A stretch of DNA of 64,000 nt, taken from positions 69,274 to 133,273 of the forward strand of contig CAISYZ010000089.1 of NCBI GenBank assembly GCA_903889895.1. Reading direction: 5' to 3'. Below the pieces are notes generated by a model. The model did no database searches, was not told where the DNA came from, and saw only the letters and a list, made by a program, of their open reading frames with translations. Made by a program: the position numbers and the translations under genes. Every line of letters begins with the position of its first letter. Position 1 is the stretch's first letter. The DNA is from an uncultured Verrucomicrobia subdivision 3 bacterium. GTDB taxonomy: Bacteria > Verrucomicrobiota > Verrucomicrobiia > Limisphaerales > UBA11358. Positions 36,152 through 44,687 of this stretch are shown here, one piece after another.

Positions 36152-37586
36152 ACGATTTTGCGGGCGTCACGGATTCCAGCAGGCGGCGGATGACTTCGGC
36201 GGCCGTGAAGGAGGCGCGGCCCGGTGCCAGGAAACCGGCGACATTGGCGATTTCATTGCCGGCGGTAATCAACGGCAGACCGGAAACATTCTCGGCATTC
36301 ACCTGCGCCAGGCCGATGGTTGCCACGAGTCCGTTGCAAACGCATTCGCGCCCGACGGTTTCCGCCAGCGGTCCGCCTTTGCGGACATAATCTTCCACCG
36401 GTTCGGCCGGACAGCGGTAGCCAATGGTGCCATCGGCGCGGCGATAGGCGTGGCGCAGATAGCCGAGGTCGCAAAGCCGCGCGCGGGGCGGCAGGGATTT
36501 GGATTCCGAAAGCGAACCGGGCAGTTGCACGACCTTGAACGGGAAGCCCGTCGGCGACGCGAGCGGATCGGTGAACACGCGCAGCTTGCCGGCGCGGCTC
36601 AATTGAAAAACCTGTTGCTTGAGGTCGGGCCGGATGCCGGATTCCTCGCAGAAGGCAAACGCGGTGCCGACCTGAATGCCGGCGGCTCCGAGCGCCATGG
36701 CCTCGGTGAGTTTGCCGGGGGCGCCGTAGGAGCCGGCGAGCCAGAAGGGCAGGCCAAGCTCGCGGATCTTATCCAAATCCGGCACGTCGCGCGGACCGTA
36801 AACCGGTTCGCCTTCGGCATTCAATTGCAGCGCGCCGCGCGGCGGGGCGTTATGGCCGCCGGCCGTTTCGCCTTCGACGACAAAGCCGTTGACCGCGCCG
36901 CTGGATTTGCGCGCGAGCGTGATGGCCAGCGTGGCCGACGCGACGATGCCGAGAAAATCCGGGCGCTTGAGTTGCGGGGCCGTGCCACCGCAAAACGCCA
37001 CCGGGTCGAACGTGGCGTTGAATTCTTCGCCGGGCAGCGCGCCTTCGACATCAATCTTCAGCGCGACGGCTTCGCCGCGGGCAAGTTGGTCCAGCACGCC
37101 GGGAATGGCGCGGGGAATGCCCGCGCCCATCAGCACATAATCCACGCCCGCGAGCATCGCGCCGAAGATGGACGGCAGCGTGGGAAACTGGATTTTTTCC
37201 AGGAAGTTAATGCCGACCACGCCGGCGTGGCCTTCCTTGGCGAGAAAAACTTCCACAAAATTTGCGGCCACGGTCAGCGCCACAAAGTCTGGACCGGGAT
37301 TCAAGCCGGGCATGGGCGACAGCTTGAACGGCGCGTCGGCGGGCTTGCCGCCGGGGATGAAATAATCCGCGAGAATTTTTTCTGCGACGCCGGGCACGGG
37401 AAAGTGCGCGAGCGCGTGGCGCATCTGTCCGTCCGGATCGCCGACCTGCAGCCGCCGGCCGAGGATGGCGCCAAGCGCCGTGCCGGAAACGACGCCGAGC
37501 TGGCCGGTTTGCGAAACCGCGCGGGCCAGCCGCCAGTCGGAGACACCGGCACCCATGCCGCCTTGAATAATTTGTGGATGTGACAT
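36138..37586 (-). CDS. Nitronate monooxygenase-family flavoprotein, long form
   Basis: 482 residues from the ATG at 37586. IIQGGMGAGVSDWRLARAV and GFVVEGETAGGHNAPPRG, then QVGTAFAFCEESG match the FMN-dependent 2-nitropropane dioxygenase fold. Typical members are about 310-370 residues; here there is an extra C-terminal region with a Cys-containing YRCPAEP and ECVCNGL before a final AGNEIANVAGF. PfaD-like enoyl reductases are related and also longer, so oxidation of nitronates is not certain. Confidence 0.8.
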   Translation of the reverse strand: MSHPQIIQGGMGAGVSDWRLARAVSQTGQLGVVSGTALGAILGRRLQVGDPDGQMRHALAHFPVPGVAEKILADYFIPGGKPADAPFKLSPMPGLNPGPDFVALTVAANFVEVFLAKEGHAGVVGINFLEKIQFPTLPSIFGAMLAGVDYVLMGAGIPRAIPGVLDQLARGEAVALKIDVEGALPGEEFNATFDPVAFCGGTAPQLKRPDFLGIVASATLAITLARKSSGAVNGFVVEGETAGGHNAPPRGALQLNAEGEPVYGPRDVPDLDKIRELGLPFWLAGSYGAPGKLTEAMALGAAGIQVGTAFAFCEESGIRPDLKQQVFQLSRAGKLRVFTDPLASPTGFPFKVVQLPGSLSESKSLPPRARLCDLGYLRHAYRRADGTIGYRCPAEPVEDYVRKGGPLAETVGRECVCNGLVATIGLAQVNAENVSGLPLITAGNEIANVAGFLAPGRASFTAAEVIRRLLESVTPAKSFMPA

Positions 37587-37775
37587 TTTGATTCGACCGA
37601 ATATCACCGCCCGATCATCGGGTCAGTCGCGGTTGAAACAGGATTTGCCAGTCAGATGCGCTCCAAGTCACACTGGAAGGATATTTCCAACGGAAACAAT
37701 CGCAATGGAACGGTAGTTTTCTGCCGCGCGATTAGCAAGTTTAAGTTTGCTCACGGTGGTGGATTAACCCCCCGG

Positions 37776-38108
37776 CTAAGGCATGCCGGCGGCTAACTTT
37801 TGCGAGACGAACACCGCCGTGAAGCCATGCAGCAAAATGGTTTTGTGACGCGAAGTCTGGCCACGAATCAGCTCCACTTTCCCGCGCGAACAGCTGAGGG
37901 TTTCTGCCAGTAATTCAATCAATGCCTGATTTGCCGCCGCGTCCACCGGCGGCGCGGTGACCTTGATCTTTAACTCGTCACCGAGCGGTGCGCCGATTTC
38001 GTTCTTGGAAGCGCGCGGCTGAAGCTTCACGGAAAGCAAAGTGCCGCCGGCGGTTTCCTTGAGAAAGCTCGCGGGCGGCACGTTGCGAATTTTATTTTCC
38101 ACCGCCAA
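37776..38108 (-). CDS. DUF167/YggU-family protein
   Basis: 110 residues. LLSVKLQPRASKNEIGAP, LKIKVTAPPVDAAANQALIE and LIRGQTSRHKTILLHG are the conserved beta strands and helix of the family. Function is unknown; members are small, widely conserved and often near envelope genes. Upstream Met positions within the first ten residues leave the start uncertain. Confidence 0.85.
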   Translation of the reverse strand: MAVENKIRNVPPASFLKETAGGTLLSVKLQPRASKNEIGAPLGDELKIKVTAPPVDAAANQALIELLAETLSCSRGKVELIRGQTSRHKTILLHGFTAVFVSQKLAAGMP

Positions 38109-38114
38109 CCGCCA

Positions 38115-38142
38115 ATTGGAATTTGGCGATTGGAAATTGGAA
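38115..38142. repeat. Heptamer tandem (ATTGGAA type)
   Basis: Four 7-nt units between the DUF167 gene and the aquaporin gene: ATTGGAA, TTTGGCG, ATTGGAA, ATTGGAA. Same period as the tracts at 16133, 30028 and 43263. Confidence 0.8.
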
Positions 38143-38147
38143 ATGAT

Positions 38148-38798
<651 letters not shown>

Positions 38799-38834
38799 TT
38801 AAGCGGACTGTTCGCCGCTTGCGAGCGCAAAACT

Positions 38835-39167
38835 TCAGCCGATGGCGAGCAGTTCCACCTCAAAAATCAAAGTTGAGTTCGGCGGAATCGCTCCGGGATA
38901 GCCGGCGCGGCCGTAGGCGAGTTCCGGCGGGATGGTAAGTTTGACTTTGTCGCCAATCTTCATCTGCGCCACGCCGAGGTCCCAGCCGGCAATGACTTCG
39001 CCCGCGCCGAGCGTGAAGCTGAACGGATCATCTCGGTCCACAGAGCTGTCGAATTTCTTGCCGTCGGTGAACGTGCCGGTGTAATGCACCGTCACGGTGT
39101 CGCCCTTTTTGGGTGCCGCACCGTTGCCGGCGGTGAGTTTTTCAATCTTCAATTCAAGTTGTGCCAT
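38835..39167 (-). CDS. FKBP-type peptidyl-prolyl isomerase
   Basis: 110 residues, a single cytoplasmic FKBP domain without signal peptide. [37 protein letters not shown] and [18 protein letters not shown], then LIFEVELL give the complete active-site pocket. It speeds proline isomerisation during folding. Confidence 0.93.
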   Translation of the reverse strand: MAQLELKIEKLTAGNGAAPKKGDTVTVHYTGTFTDGKKFDSSVDRDDPFSFTLGAGEVIAGWDLGVAQMKIGDKVKLTIPPELAYGRAGYPGAIPPNSTLIFEVELLAIG

Positions 39168-39247
39168 GCGCTAGTTTTGCTGGTCGCGCAACGGGCGTCA
39201 AACAAAGCTTTTATTTCGCGCGAAGGACGCAAGGCGGCGAAGGACTT

Positions 39248-39284
39248 CAAAATAAAAAGCGCACAGCCGGAGCCGCGCGCTTTT
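39248..39284 (-). terminator. Probable terminator of gnd
   Basis: Minus strand: stem AAAAGCGC/GCGCTTTT around a GC loop and a T-rich tail (TTTTTATTTT). A second hairpin (GGGCAAAG 39296-39303 with CTTTGCCC 39310-39317) lies just before it, between the gnd stop and this site. Confidence 0.7.
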
Positions 39285-39323
39285 GGAGTTATTTTGGGCA
39301 AAGCAGCAACTTTGCCCTACCAA

Positions 39324-40796
39324 TCAGACATTGTAAGTGCTGCTGGCGGTCGTGCCGCCGCGACCGGTCCAGTTCGTGTGGAAGAACTCGCCGCGCGGCT
39401 TGTCCACGCGCTCGTAGGTGTGCGCTCCGAAATAATCGCGCTGCGCTTGGAGCAGGTTTGCCGGCAGCACGGCGCTGCGATATTGGTCGAAGAAATTCAG
39501 TGCGGTGCTGAACGCCGGCGTGGGGATGCCTTTCTTTGCCGCCGTCGCGACGATGTTGCGCCAGCCTTTTTGCGAGCGCTTGATTTCGCCACGGAAATAA
39601 TCGTCGAGCAGCAAGTTCGAGAGTTTGGGATTGTTGTCGTAGGCTTCCTTGATCTTGCCGAGGAAACGCGAACGGATGATGCAGCCGCCGCGCCACATCA
39701 GCGCGATGCCGCCGTAGTTCAGGTTCCAGCCGTATTCCTTCGCCGCCGCGCGCATGAGCATGTAACCCTGCGCGTAGCTCACAATCTTTGAGGCGTAGAG
39801 CGCGCTCATGATGTCGTTGATGAACGCCTTTTTCTTTTCCGGATTCGCGGCGATGGCCGTGAGCGCCGGACGCGGGCCTTTCAATTTGCGCGCGGCTTTC
39901 ACGCGTTCGTCCTTCAACGCCGAGACGCAGCGGGAATAAACGGCTTCCGCCATCAGCGTAATAGGGATGCCGAGGTCTTGTGAATTGATGACCGTCCACT
40001 TGCCGGTGCCTTTCTGGCCGGCGGTGTCGAGAATCTTGTCCACGAGCGGCGAACCATCGGTATCTTTCGTGCCGAGAATGTCGCGGGAAATTTCGATCAA
40101 GTAAGAATCCAATTCGCCTTTGTTCCATTCGGCGAAAACTTGATGCATCTCATCGGCGCTCATGCCGAGGCCGTTTTTCATTCTGTTGTAAGCTTCGCAG
40201 ATGAGCTGCATGTCGCCGTATTCGATGCCGTTGTGAACCATTTTCACATAATGACCGGCGCCGGCTTCGCCCACCCAGTCGCAGCAGGGAACATTGCCTT
40301 CCACTTTCGCGGAGACGGCTTGGAAAATTTCTTTGACGTGCGGCCACGCGGCAGGCGAACCGCCGGGCATAATGCTCGGACCCTTGCGCGCGCCTTCTTC
40401 GCCGCCGCTGACGCCGGTGCCGATGTAGAGCAGACCTTTGCTCTCGACATATTTCTGGCGGCGATTGGTGTCATCAAACAGCGAGTTGCCGCCATCAATG
40501 ATGATATCGCCAGGTTCGAGCACGGGGATGAGTTGCTCGATGAAATCGTCCACGGGCTTGCCGGCTTTGACCAGCATCATGACGCGACGCGGTTTCTTGA
40601 GTTTGGAAACCATCTCCGCAATCGAGTGCGCGCCGAGGACTTTCGTGCCCTTGGCTTCGTTCGCGAGAAATTCATCCACCTTTTCGGTGGTGCGGTTGTA
40701 AGCGACGACGACGAAGCCGTGGTCGTTCATGTTGAGGATGAGATTCTGGCCCATTACGGCCAGACCGATGAGAGCAATATCGCCGGTAGGTTGCAT
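39324..40796 (-). CDS. gnd: 6-phosphogluconate dehydrogenase, decarboxylating
   Basis: 490 residues, the long (GndA-like) form. IALIGLAVMGQNLILNM is the NADP motif, GVSGGEEGARKGPSIMPGG the substrate loop, KMVHNGIEYGDMQLI holds the catalytic Lys and Asn. The final GRGGTTASSTYNV is conserved at the family's C-terminus. It converts 6-phosphogluconate to ribulose 5-phosphate, CO2 and NADPH in the oxidative pentose phosphate pathway, which also feeds sedoheptulose 7-phosphate to heptose synthesis. Confidence 0.96.
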   Translation of the reverse strand: MQPTGDIALIGLAVMGQNLILNMNDHGFVVVAYNRTTEKVDEFLANEAKGTKVLGAHSIAEMVSKLKKPRRVMMLVKAGKPVDDFIEQLIPVLEPGDIIIDGGNSLFDDTNRRQKYVESKGLLYIGTGVSGGEEGARKGPSIMPGGSPAAWPHVKEIFQAVSAKVEGNVPCCDWVGEAGAGHYVKMVHNGIEYGDMQLICEAYNRMKNGLGMSADEMHQVFAEWNKGELDSYLIEISRDILGTKDTDGSPLVDKILDTAGQKGTGKWTVINSQDLGIPITLMAEAVYSRCVSALKDERVKAARKLKGPRPALTAIAANPEKKKAFINDIMSALYASKIVSYAQGYMLMRAAAKEYGWNLNYGGIALMWRGGCIIRSRFLGKIKEAYDNNPKLSNLLLDDYFRGEIKRSQKGWRNIVATAAKKGIPTPAFSTALNFFDQYRSAVLPANLLQAQRDYFGAHTYERVDKPRGEFFHTNWTGRGGTTASSTYNV

Positions 40797-40915
40797 AAAA
40801 TAGAGAATCCACGATACGAAATCCGGCGGCGGCGGCGAGGAAAATCACGTTATGAAACGTCCAAATAACTTTGGAAATTATGCAAACGGATCATGGACAG
40901 ATTCCGCCGCGCCGG

Positions 40916-41770
40916 TCAAATCTTGAAATGCTTCAATTCCGCTTCCGTCCGGCGGATGTCGGGGAGCGTGCCGGTCTGGAACCAGCGGCCGTGGTGCGGC
41001 AGGCAGAAGAGGCGGTTCTCGGCGAGCGCTTTCAACCAAAGAATTTTCACAGAAAATTTCCCCCCCGGCGTAGCGCGCAGCACGCGCGGATGAAAAATGC
41101 CGATGCCGGAAATAATGTAAGGCGCGTCCGCCGCGTTCCAGCCGAGCGTGTTATCCGGCTTGATGAACAAATGATCTTCGCCTTTGTCATGCCCGACGGC
41201 GCGTGATTTTGATTGGGCCAGCAGCAGAAAATCCATCTTCGCATCGTCCCAGGTTTGCGCGAGCCGGTTCAGCGCGGTGTCGCCGTCGTCCGTCCAAAGA
41301 ATGTCGCTGTTGATGGCGAAGGCGGGTTCGTCGCCGAGGAAGGGTTCGGCCTTTTTCAGGCCACCGCCGGTTTCCAGCGGCTCAGCTTCCTCGGAAATAG
41401 TCACGTGGAAATTTTTTTCTGCGGCGAAATAATCCACCAGTTGCGCCTTGAGGTGCGAGACGTTGATGACGATTTCCTCAATGCCATAGGCGCGCAGCTT
41501 GTCCAGCGCATATTCGATCATCGGCCGGCCAGCGACCGGCACGAGCGGCTTGGGTGTATGGTCGGTGAGCGGTTTCAGCCGCGTGCCAAAACCGGCGGCG
41601 AGCAGCATCGCTTTTTTAATTTGTGGTGGCTGCGACGCCCTCGTCGCAGTAGGTGAAGGCGACGTCTCGCCGCCGGCAGTAGGCATTTCCAAAACGCGCG
41701 ACGGGGGCGTAGCGGTCACTTTCTGCGACGAGGCGTCGCAGCTACGGTTTTGATCATTCCGTGATGGCAT
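40916..41770 (-). CDS. murU: N-acetylmuramate 1-phosphate uridylyltransferase-like (MurU)
   Basis: 284 residues from the ATG at 41770, overlapping the amgK stop. The core starts only at residue 51: KKAMLLAAGFGTRLKPL, TPKPLVPVAGRPMI, then NSDILW metal site and GIGIFHPRVL. The first 50 residues are repeat-derived: a palindromic element at 41627-41675 encodes SPSPTATRASQP. The ATG at 41608 (MLLAAGF) is an alternative start. With AmgK, MurU recycles peptidoglycan MurNAc to UDP-MurNAc. The N-terminal extension is unusual. Confidence 0.82.
   Translation of the reverse strand: MPSRNDQNRSCDASSQKVTATPPSRVLEMPTAGGETSPSPTATRASQPPQIKKAMLLAAGFGTRLKPLTDHTPKPLVPVAGRPMIEYALDKLRAYGIEEIVINVSHLKAQLVDYFAAEKNFHVTISEEAEPLETGGGLKKAEPFLGDEPAFAINSDILWTDDGDTALNRLAQTWDDAKMDFLLLAQSKSRAVGHDKGEDHLFIKPDNTLGWNAADAPYIISGIGIFHPRVLRATPGGKFSVKILWLKALAENRLFCLPHHGRWFQTGTLPDIRRTEAELKHFKI
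41627..41675. repeat. Palindromic dispersed element, copy 1
   Basis: A perfect inverted repeat CTGCGACG/CGTCGCAG (41630-41649, 4-nt loop) followed by TAGGTGAAGGCGACG. It is nearly identical to copy 2 at 42401-42452. It lies in the N-terminal extension of murU and is read through in frame. Confidence 0.88.
41723..41741. repeat. Palindromic element, short copy 3
   Basis: CTGCGACG and CGTCGCAG around AGG: the same inverted repeat as copies 1 and 2 with a different loop and without the downstream GGTGAAGGCGACG part. Also within the murU extension. Confidence 0.8.
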
Positions 41771-42749
41771 GGCGTTCCATCCAAGTTTTTACATCGGCGA
41801 GAACCGGATGCTGCAAGGCTTTGTGCAGCAGCTTTTCCACGCGTGGCGAGTGCAGCCGGCGATAATCCAATTTGCCTTCGTGCCGCGCCAGCCGTTCGAA
41901 AATGCCCAGCACGCGCGTGTGCCGTTGAGCAGCGAGAATGGCCAGCGACGTTTCGAACGTCTCGCGGTCGAGCGCGGGAAACGCGGCGAGGTAACGCGCC
42001 AACAGTTTTTTCTGCAAATCCTCCGGCACATCGCGTCGCGCGTCTTCGAGCAGCGAAACCAAATCGTAAGTCACCGGCCCGCGATACGCGTCCTGAAAAT
42101 CCAGCAGCCCGGCCTGCCGCACGCCGTCGCGCGCCGGCAGCAGCATTAGATTGGCGACGTGATAATCGCGCAGCAGCAGCGATTCCGGCACACGCTGCGC
42201 CAGCGGCAAGACCGCCCGCCACGCGGCGCGGAAATCTTCCCGTTCCAGCGCGGTGACGTTCGGCGTGCGCCATTGCACGAACAGTTCGATGTCCTCCAGC
42301 ATTTTCTCCGGATGATACGCGCGCAAATTTTCGGGCACCGCCTGCGGATGCTCGTGCAACGCAATCAAAACATCGGTGGCAAGCGTGAAAAGTTTTTCGT
42401 GTGGCTGCGACGCCCTCGTCGCAGCAGGTGAAGGCGACGAGGCGTTGCCGCCACTTTTTTCCAGCGCTCTGGCAAAGGTATCGTCGCCGAAATCTTCCAG
42501 CAGCAGCAGGCTGTTCGGCTCGTCGTGCAGGTAAAGTTTCGGCGCGCTAAAACCGATTTTCCGAAGATGTTTGGCGATGCGGATAAAGGGCGCGACGGAA
42601 TCCGGCACCTGGGAGGCGTCCATCAGAATTGCGGTCTGGTTTTCCGCGCGCAGGCGGAAATATTTCCGCGCCGAAGCATCGCCGGTGAGCGGCTCGCACG
42701 CGGCGGCTTTCCAGTGCCCAAAGCCGGGAAATGCGCGAGGTTCGGCCAC
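41754..42749 (-). CDS. amgK: N-acetylmuramate/N-acetylglucosamine kinase-like (AmgK)
   Basis: 331 residues of the phosphotransferase (APH) fold. CEPLTGDASARKYFRLR is the family's N-terminal signature, LLLLEDFGDDTFA the nucleotide-side loop, LLLRDYHVANLMLL the catalytic Asp/Asn segment, and LLDFQDAYRGPVTYDLVSL the metal-binding motif. Residues about 100-116 (ASSPSPAATRASQP) come from a palindromic repeat inserted in frame. AmgK phosphorylates MurNAc or GlcNAc; murU follows with a 17-nt overlap, so the pair belongs to peptidoglycan recycling. Confidence 0.85.
   Translation of the reverse strand: MAEPRAFPGFGHWKAAACEPLTGDASARKYFRLRAENQTAILMDASQVPDSVAPFIRIAKHLRKIGFSAPKLYLHDEPNSLLLLEDFGDDTFARALEKSGGNASSPSPAATRASQPHEKLFTLATDVLIALHEHPQAVPENLRAYHPEKMLEDIELFVQWRTPNVTALEREDFRAAWRAVLPLAQRVPESLLLRDYHVANLMLLPARDGVRQAGLLDFQDAYRGPVTYDLVSLLEDARRDVPEDLQKKLLARYLAAFPALDRETFETSLAILAAQRHTRVLGIFERLARHEGKLDYRRLHSPRVEKLLHKALQHPVLADVKTWMERHAITE
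42401..42452. repeat. Palindromic dispersed element, copy 2 (inside amgK)
   Basis: Perfect inverted repeat CTGCGACG/CGTCGCAG (42405-42424) followed by CAGGTGAAGGCGACGAGG. Only one base differs from copy 1 over the first 37 nt. The length is compatible with the amgK frame, which stays open. Confidence 0.9.
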
Positions 42750-42751
42750 GG

Positions 42752-43258
42752 TCAGGCGGCGTTGCCCAGCTGCAAACGCGAATCGCTTTCGAGCAACGTC
42801 TTCAAATTTGCCCAGCCAGCGGCGTTCATGTCGTTGAACGCGTTCAGATACACCGCGACGGTTTCGTGCGGATATTTGCCGAGCAAAATTTCCACGGCGG
42901 CTTTCAATTTCGCGTCGTCCACCGCGCCGGGCAGGTCTTCCACGACACCGTTTTCATTTTTGATTTCCAGCGCGTTCAGAAAATCAATCAGCATCGCCGC
43001 GTGTTTTTTCACGAGCCACGCGCGGATGAACGCGGCGGCGGCGGGATCGAGATTCGGTTTGGTGAGCGCGGAGAGCATCGCCGTGTGGCGCGCGTCGCGC
43101 GGCTGGCGTTCGAGGAAAATGGGGCGGACGTGCTTCGCCTCCGCGACGGCGGTGAGCGTGGCTTTGTAGGCCGGCTTGTCCGATTCAAAGATGAAGGACA
43201 AAATGTCTTTCGCCAGCGCTGGCGACATGAAACCGAGGAGTGCGTGTGATTTTAGCAT
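42752..43258 (-). CDS. Hypothetical helical protein
   Basis: 168 residues, soluble, mostly alpha-helical (MLKSHALLGFMSPALAKDIL, then AAVEILLGKYPHETVAVYLN). I do not recognise the family. It ends 2 nt before the amgK start on the same strand and follows lpxI, so it is probably part of an lpxI-orf-amgK-murU operon and may act in the envelope pathway. It has no signal peptide or membrane span. Confidence 0.7.
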   Translation of the reverse strand: MLKSHALLGFMSPALAKDILSFIFESDKPAYKATLTAVAEAKHVRPIFLERQPRDARHTAMLSALTKPNLDPAAAAFIRAWLVKKHAAMLIDFLNALEIKNENGVVEDLPGAVDDAKLKAAVEILLGKYPHETVAVYLNAFNDMNAAGWANLKTLLESDSRLQLGNAA

Positions 43259-43262
43259 GATT

Positions 43263-43297
43263 GGAAGTTGGGAGTTGGCAGATGGGAGTTAGGAAAT
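43263..43297. repeat. Heptamer tandem (GGGAGTT type)
   Basis: Five 7-nt units in register: GGAAGTT, GGGAGTT, GGCAGAT, GGGAGTT, AGGAAAT. The tract overlaps the 3' end of lpxI and occupies its short gap to the next gene of the minus-strand operon. Confidence 0.8.
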
Positions 43298-44110
43298 AGT
43301 CGTGACGGAAATTTTATTTTTCTGGGCGAGTTCGGTGCAGGCTTCGCGTTCGAGCAAAAGCGATTTGCCGGATTCCAGCGCGAGCACGGAAATTTTCGCG
43401 ACGGCGCAGGTTTCAAACGTTTTCGCGCCGATGCACGGGATGTCGAAGCGCATGTCGTGATTCAGCTTGGCGACTTTCACGGCCACCGCGCCGCCATTTT
43501 TGCCGGCGAGTTCGCCGCCGCGCGCGAGGCATTTGTCCGTGCCTTCAAAACCTTCCACGGCCAGCACCGTGCCGTCTTTCACGACGACAAGCTGGCCGAT
43601 TTCCAGCCGCGAAATTTCCTTGGCAATCTTGAAACCAAATTCCACATCCGCCTTTTGCGCGTCGGAAAGTTTCGGGCCGAGCGCAAAGCCGTTCTGCGGC
43701 ATCAGCGGCGCGAGCCACGGCGTCGCTTCGATGAGTTCCACGCCGTCCTTTTGCAACTCGGTGGCAATCGCACCGAAAATGGAGTGGGCATTTTTTTCTT
43801 TCAGCCGCATCAGGACGCCGAGCGCGCGCAGGTCGGGGCGCAGATCAAAAAGATTTTTCGGCGCGACTTGGCCGGCCATGACGCATTGTTTAACGCCGCG
43901 ACTGGTGAACGCCGAAATCATTTTTCCAAGCTGCCCGACGTTGAGCCAGACGATGTCGTCCACGAGCGATGCGAGCGCGGGATCGGTCTCGCCTTCGACG
44001 GCGGTGGCGACGATGCGCTTGATGCCGGCAGCGCGGGCGAGGCGCGCGAATTCCAGCGGCAGCGTGCGGCTGCCGGCAATGAGGCCGATGGATTCGAGCG
44101 CGAGATTCAT
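43289..44110 (-). CDS. lpxI: UDP-2,3-diacylglucosamine diphosphatase LpxI
   Basis: 273 residues of the DUF1009/LpxI family. SIGLIAGSRTLPLEFARLA opens it, CVMAGQVAPKNLFDLRPDLR, then GFKIAKEISRLEIGQLVVV and DMRFDIPCIGAKTFE follow in order. LpxI hydrolyses UDP-2,3-diacylglucosamine to lipid X in lipid A synthesis, the alternative to LpxH. It is direct evidence of an LPS-making outer membrane. Confidence 0.9.
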   Translation of the reverse strand: MNLALESIGLIAGSRTLPLEFARLARAAGIKRIVATAVEGETDPALASLVDDIVWLNVGQLGKMISAFTSRGVKQCVMAGQVAPKNLFDLRPDLRALGVLMRLKEKNAHSIFGAIATELQKDGVELIEATPWLAPLMPQNGFALGPKLSDAQKADVEFGFKIAKEISRLEIGQLVVVKDGTVLAVEGFEGTDKCLARGGELAGKNGGAVAVKVAKLNHDMRFDIPCIGAKTFETCAVAKISVLALESGKSLLLEREACTELAQKNKISVTTIS

Positions 44111-44280
44111 GCGAAACGAAGGCGCAGTTTAGGGATTTTCACCGAAGAATCCAGCGGGGAATTGCTGTCCTGTTTTTATGCGCAGTGTCAAATTTGTGTA
44201 ATCGCGCGGTAGCTTGGTTTCAAATTCATCAGGAAATTCAAAATTATTTCTTGGCAAGCTATATGCTTTTTTCCTGTCAA

Positions 44281-44598
44281 ATGTCATCACTCGAAAACAT
44301 CTATATGAAAATGGCGCCAACGCTGGAACCGGCAACCTTGGCGGGTTTGCACCACGAACCGTCGCAGCCTGATACCCAGAAGCAGGTTGGGCGCGAGGTG
44401 GCGCACGAGTTGAATAATATCTTCACCATCATCCGCGGCTACGCCGACCGGATGCTGATCAAGCATGGCGAAAATCCGGCCCTGCGCCCGGAACTCCTGC
44501 TGATCGCCGAGAACGTGAAGCGCGCCGAATCTCTGGTGCGCCACTCCACGCCGCCGCGGTCCCGACCGGCGATGGTGGCTGCCCAAGTGGCGGCCTGA
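44281..44598 (+). CDS. Orphan histidine-kinase DHp (HisKA-like) domain protein
   Basis: 105 residues from the ATG at 44281 (the frame also opens at 44185). KQVGREVAHELNNIFTIIRG carries an H-box with the phospho-acceptor His, followed by a second helix (ALRPELLLIAENVKRAESLVR). No HATPase domain follows; the protein ends in a short basic/Ala tail. It could be a phosphotransfer intermediate or a dimerisation partner for kinases. A kinase fragment is also possible. secA follows on the same strand. Confidence 0.65.
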   Translation: MSSLENIYMKMAPTLEPATLAGLHHEPSQPDTQKQVGREVAHELNNIFTIIRGYADRMLIKHGENPALRPELLLIAENVKRAESLVRHSTPPRSRPAMVAAQVAA

Positions 44599-44687
44599 AC
44601 CTCCGGCCATTCCGTTTCGCTTTGACGCTGCGCGATTCGTCGCGTAGCGTATTCGTTCGTTTTAACCAACCTTACTGAAGGATATTT

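Noticed and set aside
37587-37775. A further 21-nt array between the nitronate monooxygenase and DUF167 genes
   Set aside because: I tried to place units in phase and found no consistent match.
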